Part shown: piece after piece, positions 35,040 to 45,686 of the stretch
How positions within the stretch are numbered: the stretch's first letter is position 1
How the letters are laid out: each line of letters opens with the position of its first letter
Assembly (NCBI RefSeq): GCF_037126465.1
Contig: NC_088203.1
Span: forward strand, 108,053,507 to 108,117,506
Origin: Ornithodoros turicata
Lineage: Eukaryota; Arthropoda; Arachnida; Ixodida; Argasidae
Direction: 5' to 3'
Length of the DNA stretch: 64,000 nt
The notes under the pieces: model-generated
Seen by the model: only the letters and a program-made list of their open reading frames with translations
Databases searched by the model: none
What the model was told of the DNA's origin: nothing
Program-made: the position numbers and the translations under genes

Positions 35040-36700
35040 GCTGACCTGACATTGCCATGAAAGTGGTCACCAGGGCAGCGCAACCATCGCGTCTGCGCCG
35101 ACATTTTTTCGCGATTTTTTTCCCGTGCGCGGCAGGCGGCGCTCGGGTGGAGGGTTGTCCGTGTGCTTACCGGTGGGCGGCGCGTGTCCGGAGGGCTTCG
35201 CGGGCGCTTACCATCGCACATTTTCAGCTCGGGCCAACTTCTTTCGTCATTTTTTTTTTCATCTGTGCCGACTTCAATCGCAAATTTTTTCCCGCTACAA
35301 CAGGTGTGCAGTAGGCGGTTTACATGCAAGCATAGTCATACAAAGGATATCCATACACAAAAGTACAAGTGAAAATATATTTATTAAAATCATTAGTGTC
35401 GGGAATTATGTTATGACTCTGTGTGAAGGAGAAAAAGCCCAGCCAAAAAACCTGAAGCAGAAGAAACACGATACAATAATACATAATACACGATACGTAA
35501 TAAAGAATAGTATACTTATTACAGATATAATGCAATAGCATTGAAGAGGTATCAAACACCAAACACAATATTTTTATTAATGGTAATCACGCAAGTTTTC
35601 AATTAAGCAGAAGGGATAGCACATTTAATCAAAGAAGATATTTTTAATTAATATGATTACAATCAAAATTACAAGTCTTATTATAAAAAGTCTCACATTA
35701 TTATACATGAGCACCGTAGTGAAGTTTTAATTACAAAGTTCTGATAGATCTACGTAACTTCAAGCACAACAGCTAATATTCAAATATGACACAATTAATC
35801 AGATTCTTATGAAGTGATCGGTGGAGTTGGCGGAGGACCTTCGTTAACCGTCGCGCATTTTTCAATCTGGGTCGACTTCTCTCGCGAATTTTTTTTTCCA
35901 GCGCGCGGTGGGTGGTGCGCAGGTAAGGGGCTGTACGGGAGCTTATCAGCTGTCCGAAGGGCTGGGCGTGCCCTTATCGTTGTGTATTTTTCACTCTGGG
36001 CCGACTTCTCTGGCGATTTTTCCGCCCGGGCCGACTTCATTCACAATTTTTTCAGGTGGTGCGTGAGTGGTTTACATGTATGTAGGGGCATGCACACTGA
36101 CAACACCTGGGCCGACTTCGTTTGCAATTTCTTTCAGGTGGCGCGTGAGTGGTTTACACGCGGGTGAGGGGCTGTCCGAGTGCCTACCAGCGAGCCGGAG
36201 GGCTGCGCGTGCTCTTATCGTTCTATAATTTTTCACCAGGGTCGACTTCTTTGGCGATTTTTCCGCCTGGGCCGACTTCGTTCGCAATTTTTTTCAGGCG
36301 GTGCATGAGTGGTTTACAAGCAAGTATGGACATTCACACTGTCATCCCAGCCAGGCGAGGATACGGGTCACACCTGAGCCGACTTCTTTGGCAATTTTTC
36401 CTCCTGGGTTGACTTCTTTCATAATTTTTTCGCTACAACAGTGGTGCGGTAGGCGGTTTACACTCGAGTAGGGGCATGCACAATGACAACACCTGGGCCG
36501 AATTCATTCACATTTTTCACTCAGGGACGACTTGATTCGTAATTTTTCCGCTACAACAGTTGTGTGATGGTCGGTTTACATACAAGTAGGAACACCGACA
36601 ACCCCACCAAGCGATGGTGACGTCACACCTGGACCGACTTCATTCCTAAGTTTTTTCCGCTACAACAGCCATGCGGTGGACGGTTTACATGCAAGTATAG
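35040..36700 (+). repeat. Complex repeat built on a GGCCGACTTC...CAATTTTTT module
   Basis: The word GCCGACTTC followed by TTCGCAATTTTTT-like bases and then GTGGTTTACATGCAAGTA recurs many times at irregular spacings (for example near 35267, 36010, 36108, 36271, 36378 and 36637), with C/G-rich inserts such as GAGGGCTGCGCGTGC. Open frames here are by-products of the repeat. Confidence 0.65.
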
Positions 36701-36807
36701 TAAAGCCAAATAGTGGGAGGAATTATGTTGTAACTCTGCGTGAAGGAGAAAAACCCAGCCAAAAAAACATGAAACGGAAGAAACACAATACACATAATAA
36801 AGAATAT

Positions 36808-37621
36808 GGGAAACTAAGTTGAGAGAAAAATTCATCCAAAAAAGAAAGCAGAAGGAACGCAATACACATAATAAAGAATATGGGAAGCTAAGTTGAATAT
36901 TCCAACACGACACAATTAATCAATTTCTTATTATGTGAATAGCACACACGCAAGGAAATAATGAGAAACACGATCAACAGCTAATAGAGAACCAAAACAA
37001 TGCACCATCCAACATGTAAACAAGAGGTACATAAAGGATAAATAATTGAAAACCAATCTTAACACTTAACACTGATTAGCAGAGAAACACTCTAAACGGC
37101 GCATCGACAACGTGTAAACAACAGACACATGCAGGAAAATAATATCGAAACAAACTATCAAACAAGAAACATTACAAATTTAATAAATTGAAATGGAAAT
37201 AATCTATCTTTGGGAAGCTAAGTTGAGAGAAAAATTCATACAAAAAAAGAAAACAGAAGGAACGCAATACACGTAATAAAGAACATGGGAAGCTAAGTTG
37301 AATATTCCAATCCAACACGACACAATTATTCAATTTATTATGACGTGAATAGCACACACGCAAGGAAATAATGAGAAACACGATCAACAGCTAGTAGAGA
37401 GCCAAAACAATGCACCATCCAACATGTAAACAAGAGGTACATAAAGGATAAATAATTGAAAAACAATCTTAACACTTAACACTGATTAGCAGAGAAACAC
37501 TCTAAACGGCGCATCTGCCAACGTGTAAACAACAGACACATGCCGGAAAATAATATCGAAACAAACGATCAAAACAAGAAACATTACAAATTTAATAAAT
37601 TGAAGTGGAAATAATCTATCT
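36808..37621. repeat. Direct tandem duplication, unit about 405 bp
   Basis: Two consecutive copies, 36808-37211 and 37212-37621, share AAGCTAAGTTGAGAGAAAAA, GCAAGGAAATAATGAGAAAC, CATCCAACATGTAAACAAGA and other long words with a few percent divergence and small indels. AT-rich, non-coding. Confidence 0.85.
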
Positions 37622-38905
37622 TTTGAACTATCATGAAATCATCCTTGCGACCTAATCTACTCGAACAGTATACAATTTTCGTCCTACTCAGGCACTATAA
37701 ACATTACCTTGACAGACAAGCTTTGCTACTTGAGCCCGGTGGAGGTCACTCTCTCTCCCTCTATACAGCCCAAAGCGAAGAAACCCAACGTCCTTTGTCA
37801 ATCTATGGGGTGGGGAACTCTCTCTTTCACATTCTTTCATCCAAATGGAAATATTCTTAGGACCGGTGTACAGAGGCGAAATTTTTTATTGATCAACTAT
37901 CGCAAATAGACGTTAGAATTATTCGATTCTCAAGAACACAACAAGAATTCTATCAAAAACAAACACGCCAAAAAACATCTAAGAACAGACTTCCATGTCA
38001 GTGCAAACTGGTTTTAGGGAAACATTATCGAAGCAAACGAGAAATATTATCGATGGAAACAATACTCAATCAAAACGAGAAACGTTGCATTTAATGTATT
38101 TCAGATCAGACACAACTATCATACATACATCATTCTCAACTCACAAAATATCAATCGAGTGAAAGTCAAGTTTATTCAGTGATAGAAACAATACTAATTC
38201 GAAAACGAGAAACAAATTTAATCGCATCATTTTTTATGATAACTTTGCAACAGTAATTTCTACACGCAGAAGCCACAAACAAACAACTCATCTGAAATGC
38301 AAATTATTGTAGAAGCTTTCTACAGCGGAAATCAACACACACACACGCAGCTGAAAAATACATTCCCAACTAGTAGAATATTTTTATTAATATCAATCGA
38401 GTGATCATCTGAAACAAAGTCAAAAGCAGTAATTAATTTAGGCAAACATCTTTCATAACCACGCAGCGCGTCTTTTTCATTCAGGACCCACTAGTGGAAA
38501 CGAAAAGAGAGGGAAGCCATAAAGTTCCCGTACACTTTCGTTAAGGTTACGCCCGCAGGGAGTAGGGGAATCCAACAATGGTCTTGGTACACAATGTATA
38601 GTTAAAAGCCATAAACTGACTCCTGCAAGTCAAGTTAGAGAAAGGGGATCTCTAGAGCTTCCTTGTACGTAGAATCATTGAAAGCACACGTTTTTCTTTA
38701 CACATCGCATCGTTTTGTAAATCAATTTACATAATTCTCACGACAGGTTCATATTAACAACATTCTAAACCAGATAATAAATTTTTAAACAATAAAATGA
38801 GCATAGATATGCTTTTAATTAAGTGTAGAGGCACACTCGAAAACAGAACAGACATTTGCTCTACATTGAAGAGATGGACGGATTTTGTACTCGCTACCAT
38901 AGGTC
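37622..38905. other. AT-rich stretch without recognisable gene
   Basis: Low GC, with oligo-A and AAACGAGAAAC-type words that echo the neighbouring duplication. Short ORFs (for example 37633-37860, plus) look random. I see nothing that I can name. Confidence 0.5.
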
Positions 38906-39474
38906 ATGGGAGGACATGATAAAAAGCTGCTTCGAAAAGAAGAGCAGCAAAATGATTCTATTATCACAGCATTTCAATATGTCTTAGTCATGGTCGTATT
39001 CGGAGATATGGTTCAAATTAAGGAACAGGAGGTGCAGGTACTTGTATGCCGAATTTACAATAGTTATAAAAATATTTGTACGTCAACATCGGAAGGGCCG
39101 CTGGGATTGACGATGGAGTTTTTGAGGTTTGCTAACGAAGAATTGAAATACACTAGACCAGATGTAATTGTAATCATTGCAATGGGCATTGCATTAACCA
39201 AGAAAGCAATCCGATCAAATTATCATATACAAGCAGTCTATATCGCGCGATTCATTACGGATTTGAACTCCATTATCATCTCTGTTCGTCTCTGGACATC
39301 ATCCTTTTGTGTTTTCATCATCTCATCATTGGATTGAACTTTCTGTATTAAGTGTATTGGGGTAGCCAGTTTGACTTCGTCGAAATCACATCCCCATTTT
39401 TTTCTTTATTCACATCACATCACATTACGGATTTGCTGGAATTACACCTAACGGTTGAAATGGAAAATACATAA
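38906..39474 (+). pseudogene. Unknown ORF interrupted by a short retroposon
   Basis: An open frame starts at 38906 and reads convincingly for about 119 codons, with features of a helical protein (IITAFQYVLVMVVFGDMVQ; DVIVIIAMGIALTKKAIR). At 39264 it enters a 170-bp insertion bounded by the 12-bp direct repeat CATTACGGATTT (39253-39264 and 39423-39434). Beyond the insertion the original frame resumes and stops at 39472-39474, so the ancestral product was about 132 residues. I do not recognise the family. The GIAL-containing helix followed by an amphipathic helix vaguely recalls BH1/BH2 of Bcl-2 proteins, but that is only an impression. It lies in an AT-rich island unlike the flanking DNA. Confidence 0.45.
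39265..39422 (+). mobile_element. Short retroposon with CATCACATCACATCAC tail
   Basis: The sequence between the two copies of CATTACGGATTT ends in TTCACATCACATCAC, a simple repeated tail typical of LINE/SINE 3' ends. A direct repeat of this length implies target-primed insertion. The family is unknown. Confidence 0.65.
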
Positions 39475-39542
39475 AAAAATGTTATCACGTGATATGTTCC
39501 ACTGAGCCTCTACACATTTATTTTCTTCTACTAGTTCTTGAA

Positions 39543-39895
39543 ATGATGTCGAATGAACAGAAGTTCAATATTGTCGTACAAGGTCTGATGTATCATCACT
39601 TATTGGAGCTCAACGAACATATCATTTGCGGTGGACCACCGGACGATTTTCATCTAATACTCTCTTGTACGCCATTCAAGAATCTTCATATACAAAGAAA
39701 GGAAACATCAATAAGAGACTGTGCAAGTTCATCGCAACAAAGTGCAAGTTGTTGAAGCAATACAAACACGTCGACAACATATCGCCTGCGTTAATCAACG
39801 CTGGATTCAAGCGCCCAATAATCAGAATAAACTATTTGATGTCTTCGGAATGCATCAATGAAGACAACAAGCGAAAACTTCAGAGTTTGGAATAG
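39543..39895 (+). pseudogene. Second unknown ORF, probably frameshifted
   Basis: Frame 1 reads MMSNEQKFNIVVQGLMYHHL and FHLILSCTPFKNLHIQ, then becomes implausible near 39690, where another frame takes over with NINKRLCKFIATKCKLLKQY and NAGFKRPIIRINYL to a stop at 39895. An AATAAA follows at 39912. One indel would explain the switch. It follows the previous ORF by about 70 bp in the same strand. Not recognised. Confidence 0.35.
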
Positions 39896-39943
39896 AACTG
39901 TAATTTATCGAAATAAACAAGTGTATAACTGATCACTGAACAT

Positions 39944-39983
39944 TTGGGGGGGGGGTGTTAGAGGGGTGTGGGGGGGGGGGGGG
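39944..39983 (+). repeat. G-rich tract, potential G-quadruplex
   Basis: Two G runs of ten or more bases separated by GAGGGG and TGTG segments. This would form a G-quadruplex on the plus strand, and is a likely sequencing or length-variation hotspot. Confidence 0.6.
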
Positions 39984-40067
39984 TCTGGATACGTCACTGC
40001 ACTTGGACATCACTGGGATATTTGTGGTTATAAAACTTTCGTCGTCGTTCATATTCGTTGGACACAT

Positions 40068-40100
40068 CCTTTTATTTATTTATTTATTTATTTATTTATA
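40068..40100 (+). repeat. (TTTA)n microsatellite
   Basis: About eight uninterrupted TTTA units. Confidence 0.9.
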
Positions 40101-40589
40101 CCCTCGATGCATAGCATTACAGAGGAGTGGTTACACATGGTTTCTTACGAAAGTAATTAGGATTAACACAAAAGGCCGACGATGGAATGCTGTTCCAACG
40201 AAATAACTCGGAAAAGAATTAGTACAACAATGCGTGACTCCTTTCTAATGACAGTGAGGTCTTCATTGCGGTTGTAGTTTGATAAAATGAAACGAGCTGC
40301 ACGATTTTGAATCGCTTCTAATTCCTCTATTAAAGTGGAGTGATCGGGATCCCAGACGGATGACGCGCATTCTAATTTCGGTCGGACAAGGGTTATTGTA
40401 TAGTGTTAACTTTATTTTAACCGGGCACATTGGCATTTTGTCGGTCACTTAACTGTCATCTTCCACAGACAAGGGGTTTTTCACTCCGTTAGCAGAGCCC
40501 CACGTGGCTCTATCACGTGACATTGAGTGGGCGGCTGTCAGCGAGCACCAGCCAGGTTGGTTTGTAAGGGGTTTCGCTTCCGCTATTCG

Positions 40590-41000
40590 CAGGTTTCAAC
40601 CTTACTGATTTTGCCGACAGACGTTGCGACGTTGGTCACTCCATCACTTTTCAGTGGATCCCAGGTCACTTTGGACTAAGCGGAGTGGCTGCTGCTCAGC
40701 CAGACAATGGCAGGCGATGATACCGAATATGTTGACCCGTGGTGGGCATTCTTGTCGGCGATGATGCAACCAATGGCGTCTCAACAATATGGCCGGGACA
40801 GGTCCTTGTTGCACGCCGTCGATCCAACTTTCTCGTTTTCCTTCCCAGGCCGTCTGCTCACCTCCCCTTTGCATCGCCTCAATGTGGCCTTCACACCGCA
40901 ATTCCAGTAGGGTATGCTTCAACCAGCTCGTGTTCCAACTGCTGCATGGTGGCAAACATTCAACACTTCTTCATCGACTGTACAGCAATGATCCCGTATC
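40590..41000 (+). mobile_element. LINE ORF2 remnant (RNase H end and C-terminus), frameshifted
   Basis: Across frames the plus strand shows the RNase H end (HHFSVDPRSLWT, from a W.PGH.G. type motif), then RLNVAFTPQF and NIQHFFIDC, the H.F..C segment of LINE C-termini. Several frameshifts are needed. Probably an I-group element. Confidence 0.55.
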
Positions 41001-42334
41001 AACAACAAACCGCTCAGCCTTGTTCTAACCCTGTGCAGCAGCGTCAATGCCATTCTATCACGTTCTTGACGTCTACTAGCCTGTTTCAACTCCTCTTGCC
41101 TCAGAGCTTTTGCCATGAATGCGGAAATTCTCCGGTGGCCGACCGGATCAACTATCATCCCTATCAGTTATATCATTTGTGTGTGTGCCTCATCTTTTCC
41201 ATATAGTAATATAGTAACCCACATGCACTGAGGTATGGCCTCATCCCATCGTCATTCATGTAGTAGTAATGTTGTTGCCGACAGAAATTCTAAGGAGATT
41301 ATCACGTTGCAACGCATATACACTTTCTTAAAATAATGTGCAACAAACACCCAATGCGGTGCTCCTCGGACTTGTTTAAAAATTCACACAAGACCCATGC
41401 AACCCAACGGACGATTACCTCCTTTTATACAACCCTAACTTTTCCGGCCTCCTTGAATTCCATGCCTCGCTCTGCAAAGTATGTGCTCGGGAAAGGTGGT
41501 CAATATGAAGGCATCAAAACTGCTCCTCATGTTTTAGATCTAAATGAAATGTTGATGGACTTATTTGCCTGTTTATTGGAGTCATTTCCTCGACCACAGA
41601 CAAACAAAAATTTACACACATGTAACGTTGGCATCGAGGTAGCTTCATCTACGAGGAATAATACCCTAGTCAGACAGCATTTCAAATGTCAATTGCGAGA
41701 AATGGCCTCTCAAATGACCTTTGTTCGCCTGCCAGACAGGCGGGAAAGGAGTGCTCCTCAACCGGCTCCCTTTTTCGGTTTCGTTTTCCCTGTCTGCATG
41801 CCACAAATCAAGATGCCATATGCACTTCTCTAAATAGGATCTAAATACACAGTTTCACTCAATTTTATAGGTTTTCCTATACATTCAGCTGCGAAGGTAG
41901 CGATGGTACTGTTGTCGAGGTTGCTCCTTTCTGTTCCTCAAATGTCGTTGGGGGCCTCCTTTCGCGTTGATGGTCATTTCTTAGAAAGGTCATTTGAGCT
42001 GCCGTCTGACGTCAGAGGTCATTTCTTGCTAATGAAAATTCCCCGAAGTCCTTCGAGCATCCCGTCTGACAGGGGTATAAGTGACGACAAGAGCTTACTT
42101 GCATGCCTATCTACAGCGAGTTGTGGTTGAGGATCTGTCTGGACCGCCCGCGATCCTCGCTCCCAAATTGTTCCTCGAAGGCAGGGCCGCAAAAAAGACA
42201 CCTTTCGGGGGGGAGCGTAAATTTCCCTCATCGGGCCAGGACCAAGCTTGGACGATCCCCTGCCCCGGGTCCGCCACTGCTTCTATACCCTGGAGGCGAA
42301 AAGGCGGTGCTGCTCGATTTATACTTTTCTTTTG
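41001..42334. other. Intergenic stretch without recognisable gene
   Basis: A long plus-strand frame at 41336-41833 (165 codons) has no recognisable domain and ordinary composition. GTCATTT-containing words around 41690-41730 and 41965-42030 suggest a diverged dispersed repeat. Nothing firm. Confidence 0.4.
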
Positions 42335-42480
42335 TAATGCGTTACTTTTGCAAGAGGTAACGCACTACGGTACTCGTTACTTTTGTGTGGTAGGTAGTGC
42401 ATTACTGAATGCAATTACCTCTGATAAGTAACGCCATTACGTTTGCATTACTTGGCCAAAAAACTTTGTAAGAACCATCA
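42335..42480. repeat. GTAATGCGTTAC-type repeat (probable hAT MITE interior)
   Basis: Variants of GTAATGCGTTACTTTTG, TAACGCACTACGG, GCATTACTGAATGCAATTAC and GTAACGCCATTACG follow one another, like subterminal transposase-binding repeats. The element ends were not identified. Confidence 0.5.
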
Positions 42481-42543
42481 CTTGTTCAGCTGAAGCGATG
42501 ACGAAACGACACGTAAATCTTCCTGATTGTGGGGTAGCTATAC

Positions 42544-42840
42544 CTAAGGATTCGAACGTTCCATCACGTCAGAAGGGATGATCGAGATGTTCACTTTGAA
42601 GAAGGATTCGTCATGGGGCACATGTATAGAGCTAGTCGAGTAGAGTACATCCTTCTTTACAGTGGGAGTTGAAACTCCCCCCGTACTTTTGGGAAACGAG
42701 AGTGCCTCTCTCATGTAGAGTTCCCATAGAACCGAAATACTTTTCCGGTTACGCTGCTGCTTCTGTATATCTTGTTGCATTTGGCGATGAGTTTCCAATC
42801 TGCCGACCTGGTTATAAAGCCCCCCATATTTCATAGGCAC
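42544..42840 (-). CDS. Unrecognised ORF downstream of DUOXA
   Basis: A 98-codon minus-strand frame beginning MPMKYGGLYNQVGRLETHRQ and ending SIIPSDVMERSNP. It lies 180 bp beyond the DUOXA stop on the same strand, so it could be 3' UTR, an alternative tail exon or chance. No domain is recognised. Confidence 0.25.
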   Translation of the reverse strand: MPMKYGGLYNQVGRLETHRQMQQDIQKQQRNRKSISVLWELYMREALSFPKSTGGVSTPTVKKDVLYSTSSIHVPHDESFFKVNISIIPSDVMERSNP

Positions 42841-43021
42841 TTTTTGACCTTGAAATACGGGGCATTATCACTCAGCATATCCTGTCTATGAATTTGTTGA
42901 GCTCAGCCCAAAGTGATGAAAGTTGCGTGCAACTATTCCCGCAATTTGAAAACAGAATAATATGAATGTGGAATACAACTCCAAATCATTCCAAGGCAAA
43001 AGTGGAAGAATATATTTATCT

Positions 43022-43100
43022 TCAACGCGCATAAGTTTTCATGAGAATATTCTCTCGGGATGCTGTCGTCGATTCTTCATCTTCGCCGATGGGTTCATAC
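43022..43100 (-). CDS. DUOXA: DUOXA coding exon 9 (C-terminus)
   Basis: Residues 394-419: YEPIGEDEESTTASREN and a short basic end, TGA at 43022-43024. The acceptor is TTTTGTAG. Confidence 0.8.
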
Positions 43101-45571
43101 CTACAAAAGGAAAGCAGGTACAAATCACTTTGTTGGTTACCGGTTTAATTGTCCCACGTACCTGCGGGGTCTAGCCTCGTAGTTTGCATAAACAGGTGCA
43201 TCGTCCTCGGGAGGAATCCTTCTGGGTGCTGGAGAAGGTTTGCGGATGGAATTTCGTCTGAAACGACTGTATGGAACCCGCTTCCTGAGCACGCCCTGCG
43301 TTCCATAAATACGCGTTAAACGTCCGAAGCGGTCCATGAAAATGGTTCCTACCATGTCTCCGTAGTCTGACGGGTTCTCTGCGACAGGTGTTGCCTCTTG
43401 GACTTGATCTAACCAGTACATATAGAATGTTTGTTCAATTCACGCATATAATACTTGAAGACCTGACAACACTTATCTTTATCAATACTGTGTTTCAATG
43501 TTATCATACACTTTCCGGGCACACATGGCGGATGAACGGATGTCACTACGATTTACTTGAACCCACGCTGGAACTCACCGGTGTATACCTCCTCGTACTC
43601 CTGGTAGACGTCAATGCCGAAGAAACTAGCCACGGCTTCTGGGTATCGGAGATCCATGAAGAGAACCGCTAGTCCCACGAACGCACACAGTATACCTGCT
43701 GAAATATTTCTTGCTATAATCCTCGTTTGTTTCCATGGGAGTGTATACCGTTGATAAGGTTCATCCAGAAGCACCATCCGTAATGCGTCTTCAGGACAAC
43801 CAATTGATCCTCGTAATAGAAAGGAATCTCGAGTGGAATAGAATTGCGGACGGTAGCGTATACGGTGGACCCCGCCAAGAGACAAGCAGCCGTCATGAGG
43901 AGCAAGTAGGCGCCATACCAGAGCACCATCAAGAATACAATGTTGCTCAACAACCACAATGGAAAGGCCGTCCTGAAAAGACGACTATGAATGAAACGGA
44001 GAATCTTTCCTCACCAGATCCTCACCAGAGCAGGATATGAGTGTACCAGCCTGCAGTGCGGTAATGTCGACCGAAACGGATGCCTTCGCCATCGAATGTG
44101 AAATATTCAGCAATCCAGAGGATAGGAAACGGTGCGCCACGTACTTGAGCGGCTCGAAAGTCTTGGTTGTAGTGACCAGCTAAAGAAAAGAATAAAATAT
44201 GCTCCGTTCGTCTGGAGCCAGCCTTACCCTGGGGTCCAAATCCAAGTCTTCCCTGATCCCATGCCCAAGTGAAGCGTTCGTTGTAGTCAACCTTGTCATC
44301 CGCATGGGTCACGTCTGGAATCCTCACGTATGTATAGTAGATACCCCCGAAAGGAAATCATTTTACTCTTTACTTCGCAAGGTGATGTTGACGCTTCTGA
44401 GCCCGATCTTCACTTCTATGTGGGCTTTCAGTTGGACATCGCTAAATGCTCTGTAAGGTGTGGTTGCTTGGATTTTCGAGTACTCCCATTCTTGACCAAA
44501 GTTGCATACTGTAACGGACGTACTAAGTTCCTATGTACTCTTCAATTCACATGTGTACTTACGTAGAATGAATGCTCCGATGAAAAGGCTCACCATGGTT
44601 CGTACGAAAAAAGTTCCTTTCTGAAATAGAAGAACCGTTTCTAACGAACGATATATGTACAGGGCGTTGCACGAGAGAGTGACCTCCAATTAGTACAAAC
44701 GATATACGTGAGATAAAAGTCGGAAACCTTCTGCACGACACTTGTGAAGGTTTTTGCTACTCAAACAGGTGTTTTCTATAAGTGTACCTCATTAATTAGT
44801 CTAATTAGCTTAATTGAGCTCAAAATTTGCCAAGGAAAGGTACTTTTTTGTGTTAGTTAGGAAGTCCCCATGGTACAACACACCATTTCAATCACAAATG
44901 TTTCCACAAAAATTTGACACCCGAAAACACGTAACAACCGCCAGAAAAACCGTCGCTGGTCAAGACTAAAGTATGGGGAAAAGAAGCACATCTCATGTCG
45001 ATGATTATCAGTGATGCGAATTGATAAGCTTGCGAAGGCAAAATGCGTTTCTCTCATGCTGTTTCCATGCGCAGTGGAAGTGTCCCGGCACTGCGAAATC
45101 CGAAAGCGTGCTTGCAGAGATGGCAAGTTTTCGGGTGTCAAGTAATTGGGGAACAGTTGTAGAAACTTTAAATTACGATTGGAATGGTGGCCACTGACTT
45201 TCTAATTAACGCAAAAAAGTTACATTTCCTTGCCAAATTTTGAGTTCAATCAAGATACTTAGCCTAATTAATGAGGTACACTCCCACAAACCGCCTGTTT
45301 GCGTGGCAAAGACCTTCACAAGTGCCATGCAGAAGGTTTCCCATTTTTTATATATTTAGGAAACACTCTCTAGAGCAACACACTGTATAACCGCCGTTCA
45401 ATATGCAATTACTCTTCGCACTCCAGGAAGCACGATGAAGAAGCAGAAGGTGAGGATGCAGAAGCCAAGGATGAGTCCGGCTTCGAGGACGTCAGCTGTC
45501 ACTGGTGTCCTGTTCTCCGGGTATCCTGTAGGGAAGGGCTTGGACCGAAGGGCAGAGTACAGGAAACTCAT
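43022..45571 (-). CDS. DUOXA: Dual oxidase maturation factor (DUOXA / NIP homolog), 9 coding exons
   Basis: DUOXA is the multipass ER partner that folds DUOX and escorts it to the plasma membrane as an H2O2-generating complex. Nine exons join in frame to 419 residues. Visible are TM1 (LILGFCILTFCFFIVLPG, about 33-50); TM2 (MVSLFIGAFIL, about 62-72); the extracellular loop with YRAFSD, IEVKIGLRSVNITLR and VDYNERFTW, the most conserved family block, with possible N-glycans at N20, N113 and N118; FGRHYRTAGWYTHILLW leading into TM3; TM4 (SNIVFLMVLWYGAYLLLMTA); TM5 (LCAFVGLAVLFMDL); and a charged cytosolic tail. The human proteins are about 320-480 residues. The start is the first ATG, 7 bases after a good acceptor, so a 5' UTR intron is likely. 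It is divergent from DUOX at 56613. Confidence 0.92.
43162..43408 (-). CDS. DUOXA: DUOXA coding exon 8
   Basis: Residues 312-393, cytosolic tail: ENPSDYGDMVGTIFMDRFGR, RFRRNSIRKPSPAPRRIPPE. The acceptor is CTGGTTAG and the donor CGCAG|GTACGT. Confidence 0.85.
43579..43695 (-). CDS. DUOXA: DUOXA coding exon 7
   Basis: Residues 273-311: ILCAFVGLAVLFMDLRYPEA, VASFFGIDVYQEYEEVYT. The acceptor is a tandem CAGCAG; either AG keeps frame (one residue differs). The donor is ACCG|GTGAGT. Confidence 0.88.
43749..43972 (-). CDS. DUOXA: DUOXA coding exon 6
   Basis: Residues 198-272: FPLWLLSNIVFLMVLWYGAY, LLLMTAACLLAG and KTHYGWCFWMNLIN, the THxGxxFW signature region. The acceptor is CTTTTCAG and the donor AACG|GTATAC. 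Confidence 0.92.
44026..44179 (-). CDS. DUOXA: DUOXA coding exon 5
   Basis: Residues 147-197: GHYNQDFRAAQVRGAPFPIL, WIAEYFTFDGEGIRFGRHYR, TAGWYTHILL. The donor CTCTG|GTGAGG splits a Trp codon. Confidence 0.92.
44228..44314 (-). CDS. DUOXA: DUOXA coding exon 4
   Basis: Residues 118-146: NVTHADDKVDYNERFTWAWD. The acceptor ATTCCAG is chosen because an AG 11 bases upstream would cause a stop. Confidence 0.88.
44374..44508 (-). CDS. DUOXA: DUOXA coding exon 3
   Basis: Residues 73-117: CNFGQEWEYSKIQATTPYRA, IEVKIGLRSVNITLR. The acceptor is CGTTACAG and the donor CGAA|GTAAAG. Confidence 0.92.
44563..44620 (-). CDS. DUOXA: DUOXA coding exon 2
   Basis: A 58-base exon, residues 54-72 plus one base: KGTFFVRTMVSLFIGAFIL. 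The acceptor is CTATTTCAG and the donor CTAC|GTAAGT. Confidence 0.9.
44658..45387. mobile_element. Long-arm inverted-repeat MITE in DUOXA intron 1
   Basis: TACAGGGCGTTGCACGAGAG at the left and CTCTCTAGAGCAACACACTGTA-like at the right are inverse copies. The arms stay alignable for about 220 bp (CCTTCTGCACGACACTTGTG / CACAAGTGCCATGCAGAAGG). TA flanks fit a mariner-type duplication. It makes up most of the 792-bp intron. Confidence 0.8.
45413..45571 (-). CDS. DUOXA: DUOXA coding exon 1
   Basis: Residues 1-53: MSFLYSALRSKPFPTGYPEN, then TM1 and LPGVRR. The donor is AGA|GTAATT, phase 0. A CCGCAG acceptor ends 7 bases before the ATG. Confidence 0.9.
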
Positions 45572-45686
45572 CTTCGTGCTGCGGGTCAAAGACCGGATCA
45601 AGGTTTCCTACGCCTTCCCAGCAGGGTTTTAAAATATGATTATTCTCGTGAAATTTCGAGGAAATTTGCAAAGTAAACCATCGGAG

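Noticed and set aside
35057..36412. Overlapping ORFs on both strands at 35.0-36.4 kb
   Set aside because: They follow the GCCGACTTC repeat module and change frame with it; no conserved protein features.
41336..41833. 165-codon plus-strand ORF
   Set aside because: No domain, no splice or neighbour support, and composition like surrounding non-coding DNA.
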